Assembly (NCBI RefSeq): GCF_037975235.1
Contig: NZ_CP150241.1
Span: 496,001-560,000 of the forward strand
Source of the DNA: Paenibacillus sp. FSL R5-0341
Lineage (GTDB): Bacteria; Bacillota; Bacilli; Paenibacillales; Paenibacillaceae
DNA length: 64,000 nt
Direction of reading: 5' to 3'
Part shown: positions 52,659 through 63,043 of the stretch, piece by piece
How the letters are laid out: each line of letters starts with the position of its first letter
How positions within the stretch are numbered: position 1 is the first letter of the stretch
The notes under the pieces: generated by a model
The model's input: the letters and a program-made list of their open reading frames with translations, nothing else
Told to the model about the DNA's origin: nothing
Database searches by the model: none
Position numbers and translations under genes: made by a program

Positions 52659-54338
52659 TTGTTTATCGTAACCGCTGAACAGATGCGGGCTGTAGACGAG
52701 TATACTATTCATCAGCTCGGTATTCCGGCAGCAAGTCTGATGGAGAATGCAGGCCGCGCCATAGCCGAGGAAGTCATCAAACTGTGCCGGGAAGGGCAAC
52801 CAGAAGGACGGCTTGCGGATTCAGGGCAGCTTGGCTATAGCAGCCAGACAGGTGCGAGGCAGGCACACACCGGGCCCGGTGATCGGCAAGGTTATGGTGG
52901 CGACATCATCGCCGATCCGGCGCTGGTGATGGAGCGGCCGGGAGATCAGCAATGGTACATGCTGATCGGCAAGGGCAATAATGGCGGCGATGGGCTGGTG
53001 GCCGCGCGCCATTTGGTTGAAGCAGGGCTTGGCGTGACATTGGTCTACGCCGATGCCCCTGAGGCACTGCGTGGCGAAGCTGCAGTGCAACGGGATGCCG
53101 CTGCTCAGCTCGGCATCCCTGCTCTTGTCCACGGGCGCGAAGCCGTGGACTTCAGCCGGTGCACAGGCATCGTGGATGCGCTGCTGGGCACCGGGTCGCG
53201 GGGAGCGCCGCGGGGGGATTACGCGGCGCTGATTGAGGCGGCGAACGACAGCGGCAAGCCGGTCGTGTCCGCCGATGTGCCGAGCGGGCTGGACGCCGAC
53301 ACCGGAGAGGTGTACGAGCCCTGCATTCAAGCCCGGGTGACGGTATGCCTCGCGCTGCTCAAGCGCGGGCTGGTGCAGTACCCGGGCGCTTCTGCCGCGG
53401 GGCGCATCGTGGTGCGCGCCATCGGCATTCCCGCGCTGCTTGCGCCAGAGTATGGCCCCTCGGTCCGTCTGCTGACGGACGAGGTGCTGCGCGTTGCGCT
53501 GCGCGTGGACACAGGCCGTCTACGGACACCGGACGGCCACAAAGGCACCTACGGCCACGTATTGCTGGCCGCAGGAAGCCTGCCGATGAGCGGCGCAGGC
53601 CTGCTCTCGGCCAAGGCCGCGCTGCGCGCAGGCTGCGGGCTCGCCACATGGGCGCTGCCCGCGGCACTGCTGCCGCATGTCATCGGCACCGTGCCCGAGC
53701 TCATGCTCGCTGCCGCCGCCGATGGCGACAGCGGCGAATGGAACGCGGCTTCCGCTGGCGTCGTGCTGCGCCTCGCGGAGAGCCGCGACGTGCTCGCGAC
53801 CGGCCCCGGCCTCGGCCGCTTCAAGGGCGACACAGACTGGCTGCGCCGTCTGTGGCAACAAACGGATCGTCCGCTCGTCATCGACGCGGACGCCCTCAAC
53901 ATGCTGGCAGACGCTGGCCCACATGGGCCTCGCGACTGGGGCCAGCGAAGTGCGGCGACGATCCTGACGCCGCACCCTGGCGAGATGGGTCGACTGCTGG
54001 GCATGTCGACCCGGGAAGTGCAGCGTGACCGCATTGGACACGCTGCAAAATACGCCCGCGAGCAGGGCGTAACCCTTGTGCTCAAAGGAGCACGAACGGT
54101 CATCGCAACGCCATCCGGCGAGGCGTACATCAACACTACCGGGCACGCTGGCATGGCGACTGGCGGTGCCGGAGACGTATTGACCGGCATCATCGCCGGT
54201 CTGCTTGCCCAAGGTCTCAGCGCGGAGCGAGCCGCCGCGTTCGGCGTATATCTCCACGGACAGGCCGCCGAACGAGCAGCCCTGCTGTGCGGTGACCCAT
54301 CGTCGCTGCTAGCCGGAGACATCATCGACGCACTGTGA
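52659..54338 (+). CDS. nnr: Bifunctional NAD(P)HX epimerase/dehydratase
   Basis: 559 residues from TTG 52659 (GGGGAGGG upstream). The N-terminal YjeF_N epimerase domain begins FIVTAEQMRAVDEYTIHQLG, with GKGNNGGDGLVAARHL and SADVPSGLDADTG. The C-terminal dehydratase domain has GHKGTYGHVLLAAGS, DADALNMLAD, LTPHPGEMGRLLG and GMATGGAGDVLTG with the catalytic Asp. It repairs hydrated NADH and NADPH. About 50 extra low-complexity residues lie between the first helix and the GKGNNGG loop. GC content rises sharply from about 53,150 onward. Confidence 0.93.
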   Translation: MFIVTAEQMRAVDEYTIHQLGIPAASLMENAGRAIAEEVIKLCREGQPEGRLADSGQLGYSSQTGARQAHTGPGDRQGYGGDIIADPALVMERPGDQQWYMLIGKGNNGGDGLVAARHLVEAGLGVTLVYADAPEALRGEAAVQRDAAAQLGIPALVHGREAVDFSRCTGIVDALLGTGSRGAPRGDYAALIEAANDSGKPVVSADVPSGLDADTGEVYEPCIQARVTVCLALLKRGLVQYPGASAAGRIVVRAIGIPALLAPEYGPSVRLLTDEVLRVALRVDTGRLRTPDGHKGTYGHVLLAAGSLPMSGAGLLSAKAALRAGCGLATWALPAALLPHVIGTVPELMLAAAADGDSGEWNAASAGVVLRLAESRDVLATGPGLGRFKGDTDWLRRLWQQTDRPLVIDADALNMLADAGPHGPRDWGQRSAATILTPHPGEMGRLLGMSTREVQRDRIGHAAKYAREQGVTLVLKGARTVIATPSGEAYINTTGHAGMATGGAGDVLTGIIAGLLAQGLSAERAAAFGVYLHGQAAERAALLCGDPSSLLAGDIIDAL

Positions 54339-54451
54339 CGACGGGACAGATGTGGGACAACTCGCAGTTTTGGAATACTGCCTATGACGACTCGTTCCCA
54401 AATGCAAGTGATTCAACGAACCAGCACACCAAAAGTAGATGACTACTACTG

Positions 54452-54493
54452 AAAAGGGAGCCCTGTCATGATCATGACGGAGGCTCCCCTTTA
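54452..54493 (+). terminator. Hairpin after nnr
   Basis: GGGAGCC and GGCTCCC enclose GTCATGATCATGAC, itself a palindrome. Followed by CTTTATTTG, a poor T-tract. Nothing else notable in 54339-54625. Confidence 0.5.
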
Positions 54494-54625
54494 TTTGCTT
54501 GTATGTCCACGCTACCTGATCCTTGCTCACCTATAACCTGACTATAACCTGCCTGAAATTTGCATCTAGCCTACCCCTAAACTACATCCGACCTACGTCT
54601 ACTCCGAATTCTCCCGGCATCCTGC

Positions 54626-56278
54626 CTACAACCTGAAACGCAACAACTCCTGATGCATCTCGGCACTGATATCACGCAGTGACTTCACCTTGATACTCGC
54701 TTCAGCGAAGGAACGTTGTTGTTCCGACGTGGAGGCGGTAATCTCTTCACTGCTGGCAGCCGACTGCTCGGTGATGGCACTGATATTTTCAATGGCCTGT
54801 TGCACCTGCGTACTGAATTCATTGGAATGCTGCATGTCCTCAGCAAGCTGACGGATGCCGGTACTAATGCGCTCCACACTTCCGCGAATGGCAGAGAAGG
54901 ATTCCCGGGTCTGGCTGGTGGCTTGTTCCTGTTCCCCGAATAGCTGCATGCTTTGCGCTACCGAGTTCTTCACCTTGTCCATGGAGGTTGTAATCTCGCC
55001 CACAGCCGCGTAGATATGCTTGACCGATTGCGCAGATTGTTCTGCAAGCTTATTCACCTCGCCCGCAACAACAGCGAAGCCACGTCCGGCTTCTCCGGCA
55101 CGAGCAGCCTCAATGGAGGCATTCAACGAGAGCATGGTCGTCTGCTTGGCAATCTCCGATACGTATGCAGTCATCGTGGTGATTCGAACCGCGCTGTCTT
55201 CCAATTCCCGCACCGTTTGTTCTACCTCGTACATTGCCAGACGATTCACTTCGGCCAGACGGAGTTGCTCTGCGACGGCTTTATTGCCTTCTTCAACGGT
55301 AGTTAATACTTCACGACCATCGATCACGGATTGGGAAGTGGCCTCCAGATTACTGTTGAAGGTAGACTGCATTTTGTCCACGACCATCACCGTTTCACTC
55401 AGATCCTCAGCAATCTTTTGACTGCCAATTGATAGTTCTTCCGTGGTACGGGATACTTGCTGCACAATCGCTTGGGCCGTATCGTTGCCACGATCTATGT
55501 CTTGTGCCATCAGATCGACACGATGACCCGCTGCACCAATGGATTGAATAATACCTCGGATATTATGGGTCATAATACCGAAGGAGCGACTCAGGTCATC
55601 GAGTTCATCTTTGCCCCGAGCTTCCGGTAATTGTCCGGTAAGGTCGCCATCCGCAATTTGTCCTGCTGCGTCTTTGAGCGTACGAATACGCTTGGCGATC
55701 TGACGTGAAGTATACATATTGAACAGCATCACCGCGACGAGCAGTACGATGGCTCCACCGAGAGCGATTTGCCACGTTTGCTGGATATCTCGCTCCAAAT
55801 CAACGGTATATTGATCATATCGATCCCGAGTTATTTCATCCAACGAATAGATATCATTCTGTATGCCCCGAACCCGAGTGCTATACCGTTTCGCTTCCGC
55901 TCCGTCCATCTCTGTCATGGCCGCGGTAGCTCCCTGACTCAGAGCAGTGAGTTTTATCTGGATGGACTGAATAAGCTGCAACTGCTGATCCGTTTCAAGT
56001 AATCCGTCCGTAAGCTCCTGAATCATCGCTTGACCTTCATCCAGCAAGCGGAGCGCTGTGTCCTGATTTCCTGCTGTCATGGAGAACGAATAGACATCCA
56101 GCGCCTGCTGGGTCTGAATCTGATTGGCATTTAGTTCACTTACCTTGAGCATGGCAGGTACCAGATTTTGATTTTTGGCATTCATGCCGAGCAATTCCGT
56201 GATGATAAAGGCTACCAGCGCAAGGCATAGAAGTAGCGAGATTAGAGCATTAAGTATCAGTTTTCCCTGTAGTTTCAT
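54626..56278 (-). CDS. Methyl-accepting chemotaxis protein
   Basis: 550 residues, minus strand, ATG 56278 behind GAGGAGGT. TM1 (about 8-30), a four-helix-type outer domain of about 135 residues, TM2 ([20 protein letters not shown]), HAMP ([20 protein letters not shown]) and a signalling domain with the conserved hairpin tip ([20 protein letters not shown]). It directs CheA activity in response to outer ligands. The BMP-family binding protein is transcribed 26 bases upstream in the same direction, hinting that it presents the ligand. Confidence 0.92.
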   Translation of the reverse strand: MKLQGKLILNALISLLLCLALVAFIITELLGMNAKNQNLVPAMLKVSELNANQIQTQQALDVYSFSMTAGNQDTALRLLDEGQAMIQELTDGLLETDQQLQLIQSIQIKLTALSQGATAAMTEMDGAEAKRYSTRVRGIQNDIYSLDEITRDRYDQYTVDLERDIQQTWQIALGGAIVLLVAVMLFNMYTSRQIAKRIRTLKDAAGQIADGDLTGQLPEARGKDELDDLSRSFGIMTHNIRGIIQSIGAAGHRVDLMAQDIDRGNDTAQAIVQQVSRTTEELSIGSQKIAEDLSETVMVVDKMQSTFNSNLEATSQSVIDGREVLTTVEEGNKAVAEQLRLAEVNRLAMYEVEQTVRELEDSAVRITTMTAYVSEIAKQTTMLSLNASIEAARAGEAGRGFAVVAGEVNKLAEQSAQSVKHIYAAVGEITTSMDKVKNSVAQSMQLFGEQEQATSQTRESFSAIRGSVERISTGIRQLAEDMQHSNEFSTQVQQAIENISAITEQSAASSEEITASTSEQQRSFAEASIKVKSLRDISAEMHQELLRFRL

Positions 56279-56304
56279 GTGCGTACCTCCTCGAATCCGA
56301 TGGG

Positions 56305-57318
56305 TTATTGATCAAGCGTAATTTTGATTTGACCGGAAGAGATCTGTGTTTTCAGATCTTCGAAGGTTTTCTGCTGTTCATCACTGAGCGTGATATTATG
56401 TAGTGCGGTCAGGCCCACGGCGTTCTCCGCCAGCCCCTCCACGATTTCCTTTTGAGGGAAGGCATGATTGTTTTGAATAAACGAGTTAACGGCATTATAG
56501 ATGGATACATCCACATTTTTCAGCATGGACGTAAGAATGGCTTTTTCCGCCAAAAAGAATTGATCGGTATCTACACCGATGGCGTATTTCCCTAATTTTT
56601 GAATCTCCGTCAGTGCGCCCACACCTGTGAGACCGGCAGCCACATAGATCACGTCAGCGCCCTTGTCCTGAATCATCTGTGCAGCGAGTTGTTCACCCAG
56701 ATCGGCATTACCGAAGTCCCCTGCGTAGACGACATCAACGGTTGCATCCGGCTTGACAGCAAGAACACCTTGCTCAAAACCCTGCTCGAAATTACGAAGG
56801 ACCGGGATCTCCATTCCACCAAGGAAACCAACATGATCCTCCGTTGAAGCCATAGCGGCAATAACGCCTGCCAGATAACTTCCTTCTTCCGCCCGGAATG
56901 AAATGGAGGCAATGTTAGGCAGTTCGGACCGACTATCAATCATGAGGAACTGTTGATCAGGATATTTGGCTGCAACCTTCTCCATATCCGCTTGGACCGT
57001 ATCGCTGAGGCCGATAATCAGATCGAGTTTGGCTTCTGCAAACTCCTCAAAAGCAGCTTCGGCGGTTAAATTGCCGCCCGGTTCACGATAGTCAAAGACA
57101 ATGCTTTTCTCGTCTCTGGCCTGAACCAGTCCATCAAAAGCAGCATCATTAAAAGAACGGTCTCCCAGACCCACTTCGGTAAGTACGATCCCGACTTTTG
57201 TTCTTGTGTCTGTTGCCGATGTTGTATTATTGGCTGAACAAGCCCCCAGGATCAGTACCGTCAGGATCATCATTAATGTGAGACCAAGACCTGCGCGTCT
57301 GTTCTTGTTTGTTTTCAT
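56305..57318 (-). CDS. BMP-family substrate-binding lipoprotein (PnrA/Med-like)
   Basis: About 337 residues from ATG 57318 (ATGAGGG upstream), chosen over an earlier in-frame start because it directly precedes the lipoprotein signal (LILGAC, Cys27). Family motifs: [65 protein letters not shown] and GVDTDQF. Relatives bind purine nucleosides for ABC import. No ATPase or permease genes adjoin; a chemoreceptor gene follows instead. Confidence 0.9.
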   Translation of the reverse strand: MKTNKNRRAGLGLTLMMILTVLILGACSANNTTSATDTRTKVGIVLTEVGLGDRSFNDAAFDGLVQARDEKSIVFDYREPGGNLTAEAAFEEFAEAKLDLIIGLSDTVQADMEKVAAKYPDQQFLMIDSRSELPNIASISFRAEEGSYLAGVIAAMASTEDHVGFLGGMEIPVLRNFEQGFEQGVLAVKPDATVDVVYAGDFGNADLGEQLAAQMIQDKGADVIYVAAGLTGVGALTEIQKLGKYAIGVDTDQFFLAEKAILTSMLKNVDVSIYNAVNSFIQNNHAFPQKEIVEGLAENAVGLTALHNITLSDEQQKTFEDLKTQISSGQIKITLDQ

Positions 57319-57686
57319 GTGTGGTACCCTCATTTCTGTAGTCGCATTTTTCTGATTTGAATTGTTCTTCAGCTCTAGGGAAATACGCATATATGGATGA
57401 CACGTGTGGTGAGGATTTCCCTTTATCTATATCGGACAGAAAGGTACGGTGTTTTATGGTATGTAGTGAAAATTTACAAAAATCTAAATATGTTTCATGA
57501 ATTATACATTAGTTTTACATTTCTCTGGTTAAAAGGGTGCATGAATAACTACAGTATGTTGTTTACTGACGTTAAAAGCTCCAAAAAGACACAACAGAGA
57601 TGACATGAATCATCTCTGTTGTGCCTTTGAATAACATCATATATGGTTCAAAGCTGGTTTGTCCCTATATTGAAATGACATGAGTT
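57319..57686. other. Gap between the BMP-lipoprotein and GGT genes
   Basis: 368 bases. A plus-strand frame at 57397-57603 has no ribosome site and runs into a terminator stem, so it is not called. Apart from the hairpin listed next I see only AT-rich promoter-like DNA for the chemotaxis pair. Confidence 0.4.
57590..57623 (-). terminator. Terminator of the gamma-glutamyltransferase gene
   Basis: CACAACAGAGATGA pairs perfectly with TCATCTCTGTTGTG around CATGAA. The T-run (TTTTT) follows on the minus strand, just past the GGT stop. Confidence 0.8.
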
Positions 57687-59297
57687 TTACCAAGCCGCAA
57701 TCGAGCCATCCGCTCGGGTTTCCGTACCCCCACATAATACGCCATTGTTCGGGTTGCGCCAGATGATCTGACCGCGTCCAAACTGGGATGGATCGAGCGC
57801 TACTTGAATATCATGTCCCTTGCGGGCAAGTGCCTGTGCAATGTGCTGCGGGAAGCCAGGTTCCACGAGAATCGTTTTGCCCTTCGTCCACTGCCAGCGT
57901 GGAGAGTCCAGTGCGGCCTGGGGATTCAGGTGATAATCGATCGTATTCATGACCACCTGCACATGACCCTGCGGCTGCATGAAACCGCCCATGACACCGA
58001 ATGGCCCAATCGCTTCGCTGCCGCGGGTGAGGAACCCCGGAATGATGGTGTGATAGGTTCGTTTACCCGGCTCCAAGGCGTTTGCATGATTCGGGTCCAG
58101 TGAGAAATTATGTCCGCGATTCTGCAAGGCAATGCCTGTCCCCGGAACGACGAGTCCAGATCCGAAGCCCATGTAGTTACTCTGGATAAAGGAAACCATG
58201 TTGCCTTCACCGTCAGCCGTAGCCAGATAGACCGTTCCACTTGCTCGTGGATCGCCTGCCTCAGGTGCACGTGCGGTATCACCAATGAGTTTGCGCCGTT
58301 CTTCAGCGTATGCCTCGGACAGCAGTTCCTCCACCGTCACGCCCATTTTACGTTCTTCGGTAATATATTTCTCCCCATCGGCAAATGCCAGCTTCATGGC
58401 TTCCAGTTGCTGATGATACGCGAGAACGGATTCTTTCTCGTCAAACTCGTAACCTTTCAACAGATTAAGCGCTGCGAGAGCAATCAGCCCTTGTCCATTC
58501 GGTGGGATTTCCCACACATCGTATCCGCGATAGGAGACAGAGATGGGATCAACCCACTCGGGCTGGGATGCTGCCAGATCTTCGCGAGTCAGATAACCAC
58601 CGTGTTCTGCCATAAAGGAATGAATGCGTTCCGCCAGTTCCCCTTCGTAAAAGTCTCGCGCTTCGCTCTCGCCAATCTGGCGCAAAGTCGCCGCATGATC
58701 CGGCGAGCGCCACATCTCTCCAGCTGCGGGAACACGCCCGCCGGGAGCAAATGTCTCAAACCACGCACGCCCTGCCTCCGCATCACCCTGGCGTGCATAG
58801 ATCTCGGCTGCCCTTGCCCAGTGGCGGGCCAGCCCAGGCGCAAGCGGGTAACCTTCCTCCGCATAGCGGATGGCTGGTTCCAGCGCTTCCGCCAGCGTGA
58901 GCCGCCCGAAACGGCGGCTCAGCTCAGCCCAACCCGCCGGTGCGCCAGGCACCGTCACCGGAACAACCCCAAGCTTCGGCATCTCCGTATGGCCTGCCGC
59001 TTGAAGCGCCTCAATGGATATGCCCTGAGGCGCAGGGCCGCTGGCATTCAGGCCATGCAGTTTGCCCTCGGTCCAGACGAGGGCAAAAGCATCGCCACCA
59101 ATGCCATTGGACGTAGGCTCCAGCACGGTGAGTGCTGCTGCAGTTGCAATGGCGGCATCAATGGCGTTGCCGCCTTTTTTCAAAACATCCAGGCCAGCTT
59201 GTGCAGCCAGTGGCTGTGACGTGGCGACCATGCCTTGCTTGGCATATACAGGCACGCGGTAAGAGGGGTACGGTTGGTAGAGTGGATCGAAGTTCAT
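57687..59297 (-). CDS. Gamma-glutamyltransferase-family protein (YwrD-like)
   Basis: 536 residues from ATG 59297 with AAGGAG upstream; the frame extends further but without a ribosome site. Conserved pieces: GMVATSQPLAAQAGLDVLKK, GGNAIDAAIA, GIGGDAFAL, and at the cleavage site GTVYLATADGEGNMVSFIQS, where the Thr would become the N-terminal nucleophile. Later GLVVPGTGIALQNRG. No signal peptide, so it is intracellular like YwrD rather than secreted Ggt. These proteins hydrolyse gamma-glutamyl bonds or related amides. Confidence 0.88.
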   Translation of the reverse strand: MNFDPLYQPYPSYRVPVYAKQGMVATSQPLAAQAGLDVLKKGGNAIDAAIATAAALTVLEPTSNGIGGDAFALVWTEGKLHGLNASGPAPQGISIEALQAAGHTEMPKLGVVPVTVPGAPAGWAELSRRFGRLTLAEALEPAIRYAEEGYPLAPGLARHWARAAEIYARQGDAEAGRAWFETFAPGGRVPAAGEMWRSPDHAATLRQIGESEARDFYEGELAERIHSFMAEHGGYLTREDLAASQPEWVDPISVSYRGYDVWEIPPNGQGLIALAALNLLKGYEFDEKESVLAYHQQLEAMKLAFADGEKYITEERKMGVTVEELLSEAYAEERRKLIGDTARAPEAGDPRASGTVYLATADGEGNMVSFIQSNYMGFGSGLVVPGTGIALQNRGHNFSLDPNHANALEPGKRTYHTIIPGFLTRGSEAIGPFGVMGGFMQPQGHVQVVMNTIDYHLNPQAALDSPRWQWTKGKTILVEPGFPQHIAQALARKGHDIQVALDPSQFGRGQIIWRNPNNGVLCGGTETRADGSIAAW

Positions 59298-59443
59298 CAG
59301 GTTGTTCAGCTCCTTGTCGCAAGATGTCAGGTTCCGGTATAACCGGATCATACTCCTAACCCTCTTCGCAACCGGACAACCGATATCCTGCCACACCTGC
59401 CAAATCCAACCTGACATCAGTTAACGATATCATCCACTTTACC

Positions 59444-60343
59444 CTAAGTTGTTACCATATCGCCGCCATTTACATGAATGCATTCACCTGTGACGTAAGA
59501 TGAATCGCGGGAGGCGAGATAGACGTAAGCTGCCGCCAGTTCGTAAGGCTGGCCAGCCCGACCCATGGGCGTATCTGTTCCAAATACCTGTACATCCTCC
59601 GCAGAGAAACTAGCAGGGATGAGCGGTGTCCAGATGGGGCCAGGAGCAACGGAATTCACGCGGATTCCCTGTGCAGCAAGCGATTGGGAGAGTACACGAG
59701 TCAGCGACACGACAGCTCCTTTGGTGGAGGAGTAGTCGATCAACTGGATGTTACCTTTATATGCCGTAATGGAAGCTGTATTGATGATGGAGGCACCTCT
59801 GCACAGATGGGGGAGAGCGGCCTGGATCAGAAAGAAATAGGCGAATACATTCGTCTGAAAGGTGTGATAGAGCTGCTCTTCCGTAATATCAACAATGCTC
59901 GGCTGCACATACTGTACGCCATGGTTGTTAACCAGAATATCGATCTTCCCGTAGGTTTCCATCGTCGTGCGGATGACAGCCTCACAGTTTTTCTTTAAGC
60001 GGAGATCAATCTCGATTAACAGACAGCGCTGCCCCAGTTCTTCAATCCGCTCGCGAGTCCTTTCGGCATCTGTCCGTTCATATAGATAAGCAATGACGAT
60101 ATCCGCACCTTCCTTGGCAAAAGCGATGGCTGTCGCCCGGCCGATTCCACTGTCACCACCTGTGATAATCGCAACTTTGCCTTGGAGTTTGCAACTGCCG
60201 ATATAAGCAGGATCTTCGCTAATTGGTTCAGGCACCATCAGGGTTTCCAGACCAGGTTGCTGTTCCTGATGCTGGGGTGGGAATGCCAGCTTTTGCTCTT
60301 TACACACCGTTTTCTCACCATAAAAAGGATAGACAGGGTTCAT
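59444..60343 (-). CDS. Short-chain dehydrogenase (YhdF/YhxC-type general stress SDR)
   Basis: 299 residues, minus strand, ATG 60343 behind GAGGAGGATG. A 50-residue N-terminal extension (FPPQHQEQQPGLETLM) is typical of this stress-related branch. The SDR core: VAIITGGDSGIGRATAIAFA, LVNNHGVQ, catalytic Ser in NTASITAYKGN, YSSTKGA (Tyr-x3-Lys), NSVAPGPIWTPL. NAD(P)-dependent; substrate unknown. Confidence 0.9.
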   Translation of the reverse strand: MNPVYPFYGEKTVCKEQKLAFPPQHQEQQPGLETLMVPEPISEDPAYIGSCKLQGKVAIITGGDSGIGRATAIAFAKEGADIVIAYLYERTDAERTRERIEELGQRCLLIEIDLRLKKNCEAVIRTTMETYGKIDILVNNHGVQYVQPSIVDITEEQLYHTFQTNVFAYFFLIQAALPHLCRGASIINTASITAYKGNIQLIDYSSTKGAVVSLTRVLSQSLAAQGIRVNSVAPGPIWTPLIPASFSAEDVQVFGTDTPMGRAGQPYELAAAYVYLASRDSSYVTGECIHVNGGDMVTT

Positions 60344-60498
60344 GTGCTAAACATCCTCCTCGAACGTTCATTGATACGGATAAACTATGCATTCGCCCAG
60401 AAGAAGGTGCGAGGGGAGGCAGCAGAGTTGTTGTTTTTTGCACAAAATATACCATAATAAGGATAGGTCCTTAAATTGATGGAGGTGTCAGGAGCCAC

Positions 60499-60918
60499 AT
60501 GAATATTCAGGGAATTAATCATTTGTGCTTTTCCGTATCCAATCTGGAGCGGTCCATTACCTTTTTTGAACGGGCTCTCGGTGCCCAGATTCAGGTGAAG
60601 GGACGCAAACTGGCGTATTTTGAGCTTGCCGGTCTGTGGATCGCCTTGAATCAGGAGGATGTTATTCGCAACTATACGGAACGAACCTATACCCATATTG
60701 CATTTACCGTTACAGAAGAGGAGTTTGACGGGTCTGTGCAGCAGCTGCGAGCAGCTGGGGCTGACATTCTTCCCGGAAGGCCCAGAGATCCGCGGGATGC
60801 GTTATCTGTTTATTTTACCGATCCGGATGGTCATCTGTTTGAACTGCATACAGGTACGATGAAGCAAAGGCTGGATTATTATCGCGAAGACAAAGCTCAT
60901 ATGACCTTTTATCCGTGA
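60499..60918 (+). CDS. fosB: Metallothiol transferase FosB (fosfomycin resistance)
   Basis: 139 residues, ATG 60499 behind AGGAG. Vicinal-oxygen-chelate fold with metal ligands H8 (GINHLCFSVSNLE), H66 (YTHIAFTV) and E115 (HLFELHTG), the same spacing as known FosB. The C-terminal RLDYYREDKAHMTFYP is diagnostic. It adds bacillithiol (or L-Cys) to fosfomycin using Mn or Mg. FosB is chromosomal in many bacilli, and no mobile element flanks it here. Confidence 0.93.
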   Translation: MNIQGINHLCFSVSNLERSITFFERALGAQIQVKGRKLAYFELAGLWIALNQEDVIRNYTERTYTHIAFTVTEEEFDGSVQQLRAAGADILPGRPRDPRDALSVYFTDPDGHLFELHTGTMKQRLDYYREDKAHMTFYP

Positions 60919-60965
60919 GTTTGAGATAAAAATGGGGAGATTCGGAATTATAACTCACATATCTA

Positions 60966-60993
60966 TTGTCTAAACATTGTCATTACCTATAAT
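60966..60993 (+). promoter_or_regulatory. Sigma-A-like promoter of the S9 peptidase gene
   Basis: TTGTCT (60966-60971), 16 bases, TATAAT (60988-60993). Confidence 0.55.
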
Positions 60994-61058
60994 ATGGACA
61001 AATGGTACCTTAATTTACCAATGTTGAATTCATTGGTTCAATTCCAAGGAGGTTTGTC

Positions 61059-62870
61059 ATGATTCAGTTCCCTAAACCGGATGTCGAGCAATATTTTCAG
61101 ACGTACCGAATTTCGCATTTTGCCGTATCGGCCGACGAGAAACGTTTGTTCATGGACAGCAATCTGAACGGTCAGCCAAATATTTGGGCGATGGATTTGC
61201 CCGGAGGGTACCCGTATCCTTTAACGTACTTGAATCAGAGCAGTCAATTTATTAAAGCAGACCCGCAAGGACGTCATCTTCTTACCGCCTTTGATCGGGA
61301 TGGTGACGAGAACTATCATCTCTATGCACTTAAGCCAGAGGGTGGTGTTCCACTGCCTGTTGTACCGGCAGAGCCGAATGATCGCTGTTATTTCTCTGAG
61401 TTGTCCGAGGATGGACAACGTCTCTATTATGTCACCAGCGCGGGTAATCCGAACTATCTGAATTCACGCCGCATCGATCTGGAGACAGGTGAGGATGAAC
61501 TGTTATACAGTGGAGAAGAGGTTACGAGCAGCCTGGTTGCTGTAAGTCCTGACGAGAAGAGTTATGTCATTTTAAAAATGTATTCAAATACGTATCAGAC
61601 AGCTCATCTGTATCGTAACAATGAAGAAATGGTGATTCTGCCAGCCTCAGAGCGGCAGAGTCAGGTATCCGATCTGATTTTCGCAGATGACAATCGCCTT
61701 CTGCTGATCACTAATGATGACTCATCATACTCATATGTGGCTGAGTACCGCATCGATTCCGGCGAGTTCCGTCCATTGTGTAAAATTGAAGGGGAAGATG
61801 TGGAGAACATCCGCTGGCATCAGGCTTCCGGGACCTTATATTTCTGGACACTTACAGGGCCGGAGAATCGTATGTACGTATTGGGTAAAAATGTCGATGA
61901 GCCTCGGCGCATAGAGATGCCGCTGGATACAATTGAGCAGGTGACTGTTACGAAGGCAGGTAATGTATATATTCTGGGGCGTGGAGCAATCCTGCCGCAT
62001 AACATTTATCGCAAAGTGGCAGGTGCTGAATCCTGGGAGCCGCTGACTGCCAATCGGGTAACCGGGCTAGACCCAAGTGATCTCGTGTACCCAGACGTCA
62101 TTCGGTATAACTCCTACGACGGACTGGAGATTGAAGCGCTTTTGTTCAAAGCAAAGCCTGAGCAGGCCAATGGTTACACGGTATTTTGGCCGCATGGTGG
62201 GCCGCAAGCATCGGAAGCGAAGTTTTTCCGGCCAATGTTCCAGATGATGCTCGCTCAGGGCTATCATATCTTTGCACCGAACTTCCGTGGCAGTACCGGA
62301 TATGGTGCGGAATTCGTCAAATTGGTTGAGCGGGATTGGGGCGAAGGCCCAAGGCTGGACTGTGTTGCCGGAATTAACTGGCTGTTTGATCAGGGAATTA
62401 CCTCGCCGGAGCGGTTGTTTGTGGTAGGTGGAAGTTACGGTGGATACATGACCCTGCTACTAGCAGGGCGCCATCCGGAGCTGTTCCGGGCCGCGGTCGA
62501 TATTTTTGGGCCGAGCAACCTGTTCACATTCCTGGAATCCGTGCCGGAAGACTGGAAGCCGATGATGGATAACTGGCTGGGTGATCCGATCCGTGACCGC
62601 GAACGCCTAACGAAGGATTCACCGATTACGTATCTGGATCAGATGGTAAACCCGATGCTGGTCATTCAGGGAGCCAATGATCCAAGAGTCGTGAAGGCTG
62701 AATCCGATCAGATCGTGGCTGCGCTTCAGTCAAAGGGGCTGGATGTGGAATACATCGTTCTGGACGATGAGGGTCATGGCTTCTCCAGAAAGACAAACGA
62801 GATTCTCGTGTATCGCCGGATGTTGGAGTTTTTGCAGAAACATCAGGAGTCACCCGTCGCACAGGCTTAA
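61059..62870 (+). CDS. S9-family peptidase (acylaminoacyl peptidase/POP-like)
   Basis: 603 residues, ATG 61059 behind AAGGAGG. WD40-like propeller N-terminal half (FAVSADEKRLFMDSNLNGQP) and hydrolase domain with HGGPQ, GGSYGGYMTLLLAG (S459), ANDPRVV (Asp) and DEGHGFS (His). The complete triad indicates an active cytosolic exo- or oligopeptidase. It is not close in sequence to the cluster peptidase at 49806 and has no lanthipeptide genes nearby. Confidence 0.9.
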   Translation: MIQFPKPDVEQYFQTYRISHFAVSADEKRLFMDSNLNGQPNIWAMDLPGGYPYPLTYLNQSSQFIKADPQGRHLLTAFDRDGDENYHLYALKPEGGVPLPVVPAEPNDRCYFSELSEDGQRLYYVTSAGNPNYLNSRRIDLETGEDELLYSGEEVTSSLVAVSPDEKSYVILKMYSNTYQTAHLYRNNEEMVILPASERQSQVSDLIFADDNRLLLITNDDSSYSYVAEYRIDSGEFRPLCKIEGEDVENIRWHQASGTLYFWTLTGPENRMYVLGKNVDEPRRIEMPLDTIEQVTVTKAGNVYILGRGAILPHNIYRKVAGAESWEPLTANRVTGLDPSDLVYPDVIRYNSYDGLEIEALLFKAKPEQANGYTVFWPHGGPQASEAKFFRPMFQMMLAQGYHIFAPNFRGSTGYGAEFVKLVERDWGEGPRLDCVAGINWLFDQGITSPERLFVVGGSYGGYMTLLLAGRHPELFRAAVDIFGPSNLFTFLESVPEDWKPMMDNWLGDPIRDRERLTKDSPITYLDQMVNPMLVIQGANDPRVVKAESDQIVAALQSKGLDVEYIVLDDEGHGFSRKTNEILVYRRMLEFLQKHQESPVAQA

Positions 62871-62916
62871 GTTGAGCGGGGTTTCATCGTTGATCGAAAT
62901 ATATCGTGGTAGGACG

Positions 62917-62954
62917 AAAACCGCCAGAGATCATCATTGATCTTTGGCGGTTTT
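62917..62954 (+). terminator. Terminator after the S9 peptidase
   Basis: AAAACCGCCA and AGATCA pair with TGATCT and TGGCGGTTTT around TCAT, with one mismatch. Also faces the convergent APH gene. Confidence 0.8.
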
Positions 62955-63043
62955 ATGCATTCGCCCGGATGTTGGGCGACATATATGGAAGTATACATAC
63001 GTAAGTTTGGAAGGCCGATATCCTTTGAGCACCCTGTCTAAAT

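Noticed and set aside
53345..54325. Several long frames on both strands inside nnr
   Set aside because: Produced by the high GC of this stretch, where stop codons are rare; the nnr frame has all family motifs.
57397..57603. Plus-strand 68-residue frame in the gap before the GGT gene
   Set aside because: No ribosome site; its 3' end falls within the terminator stem of the opposite gene.
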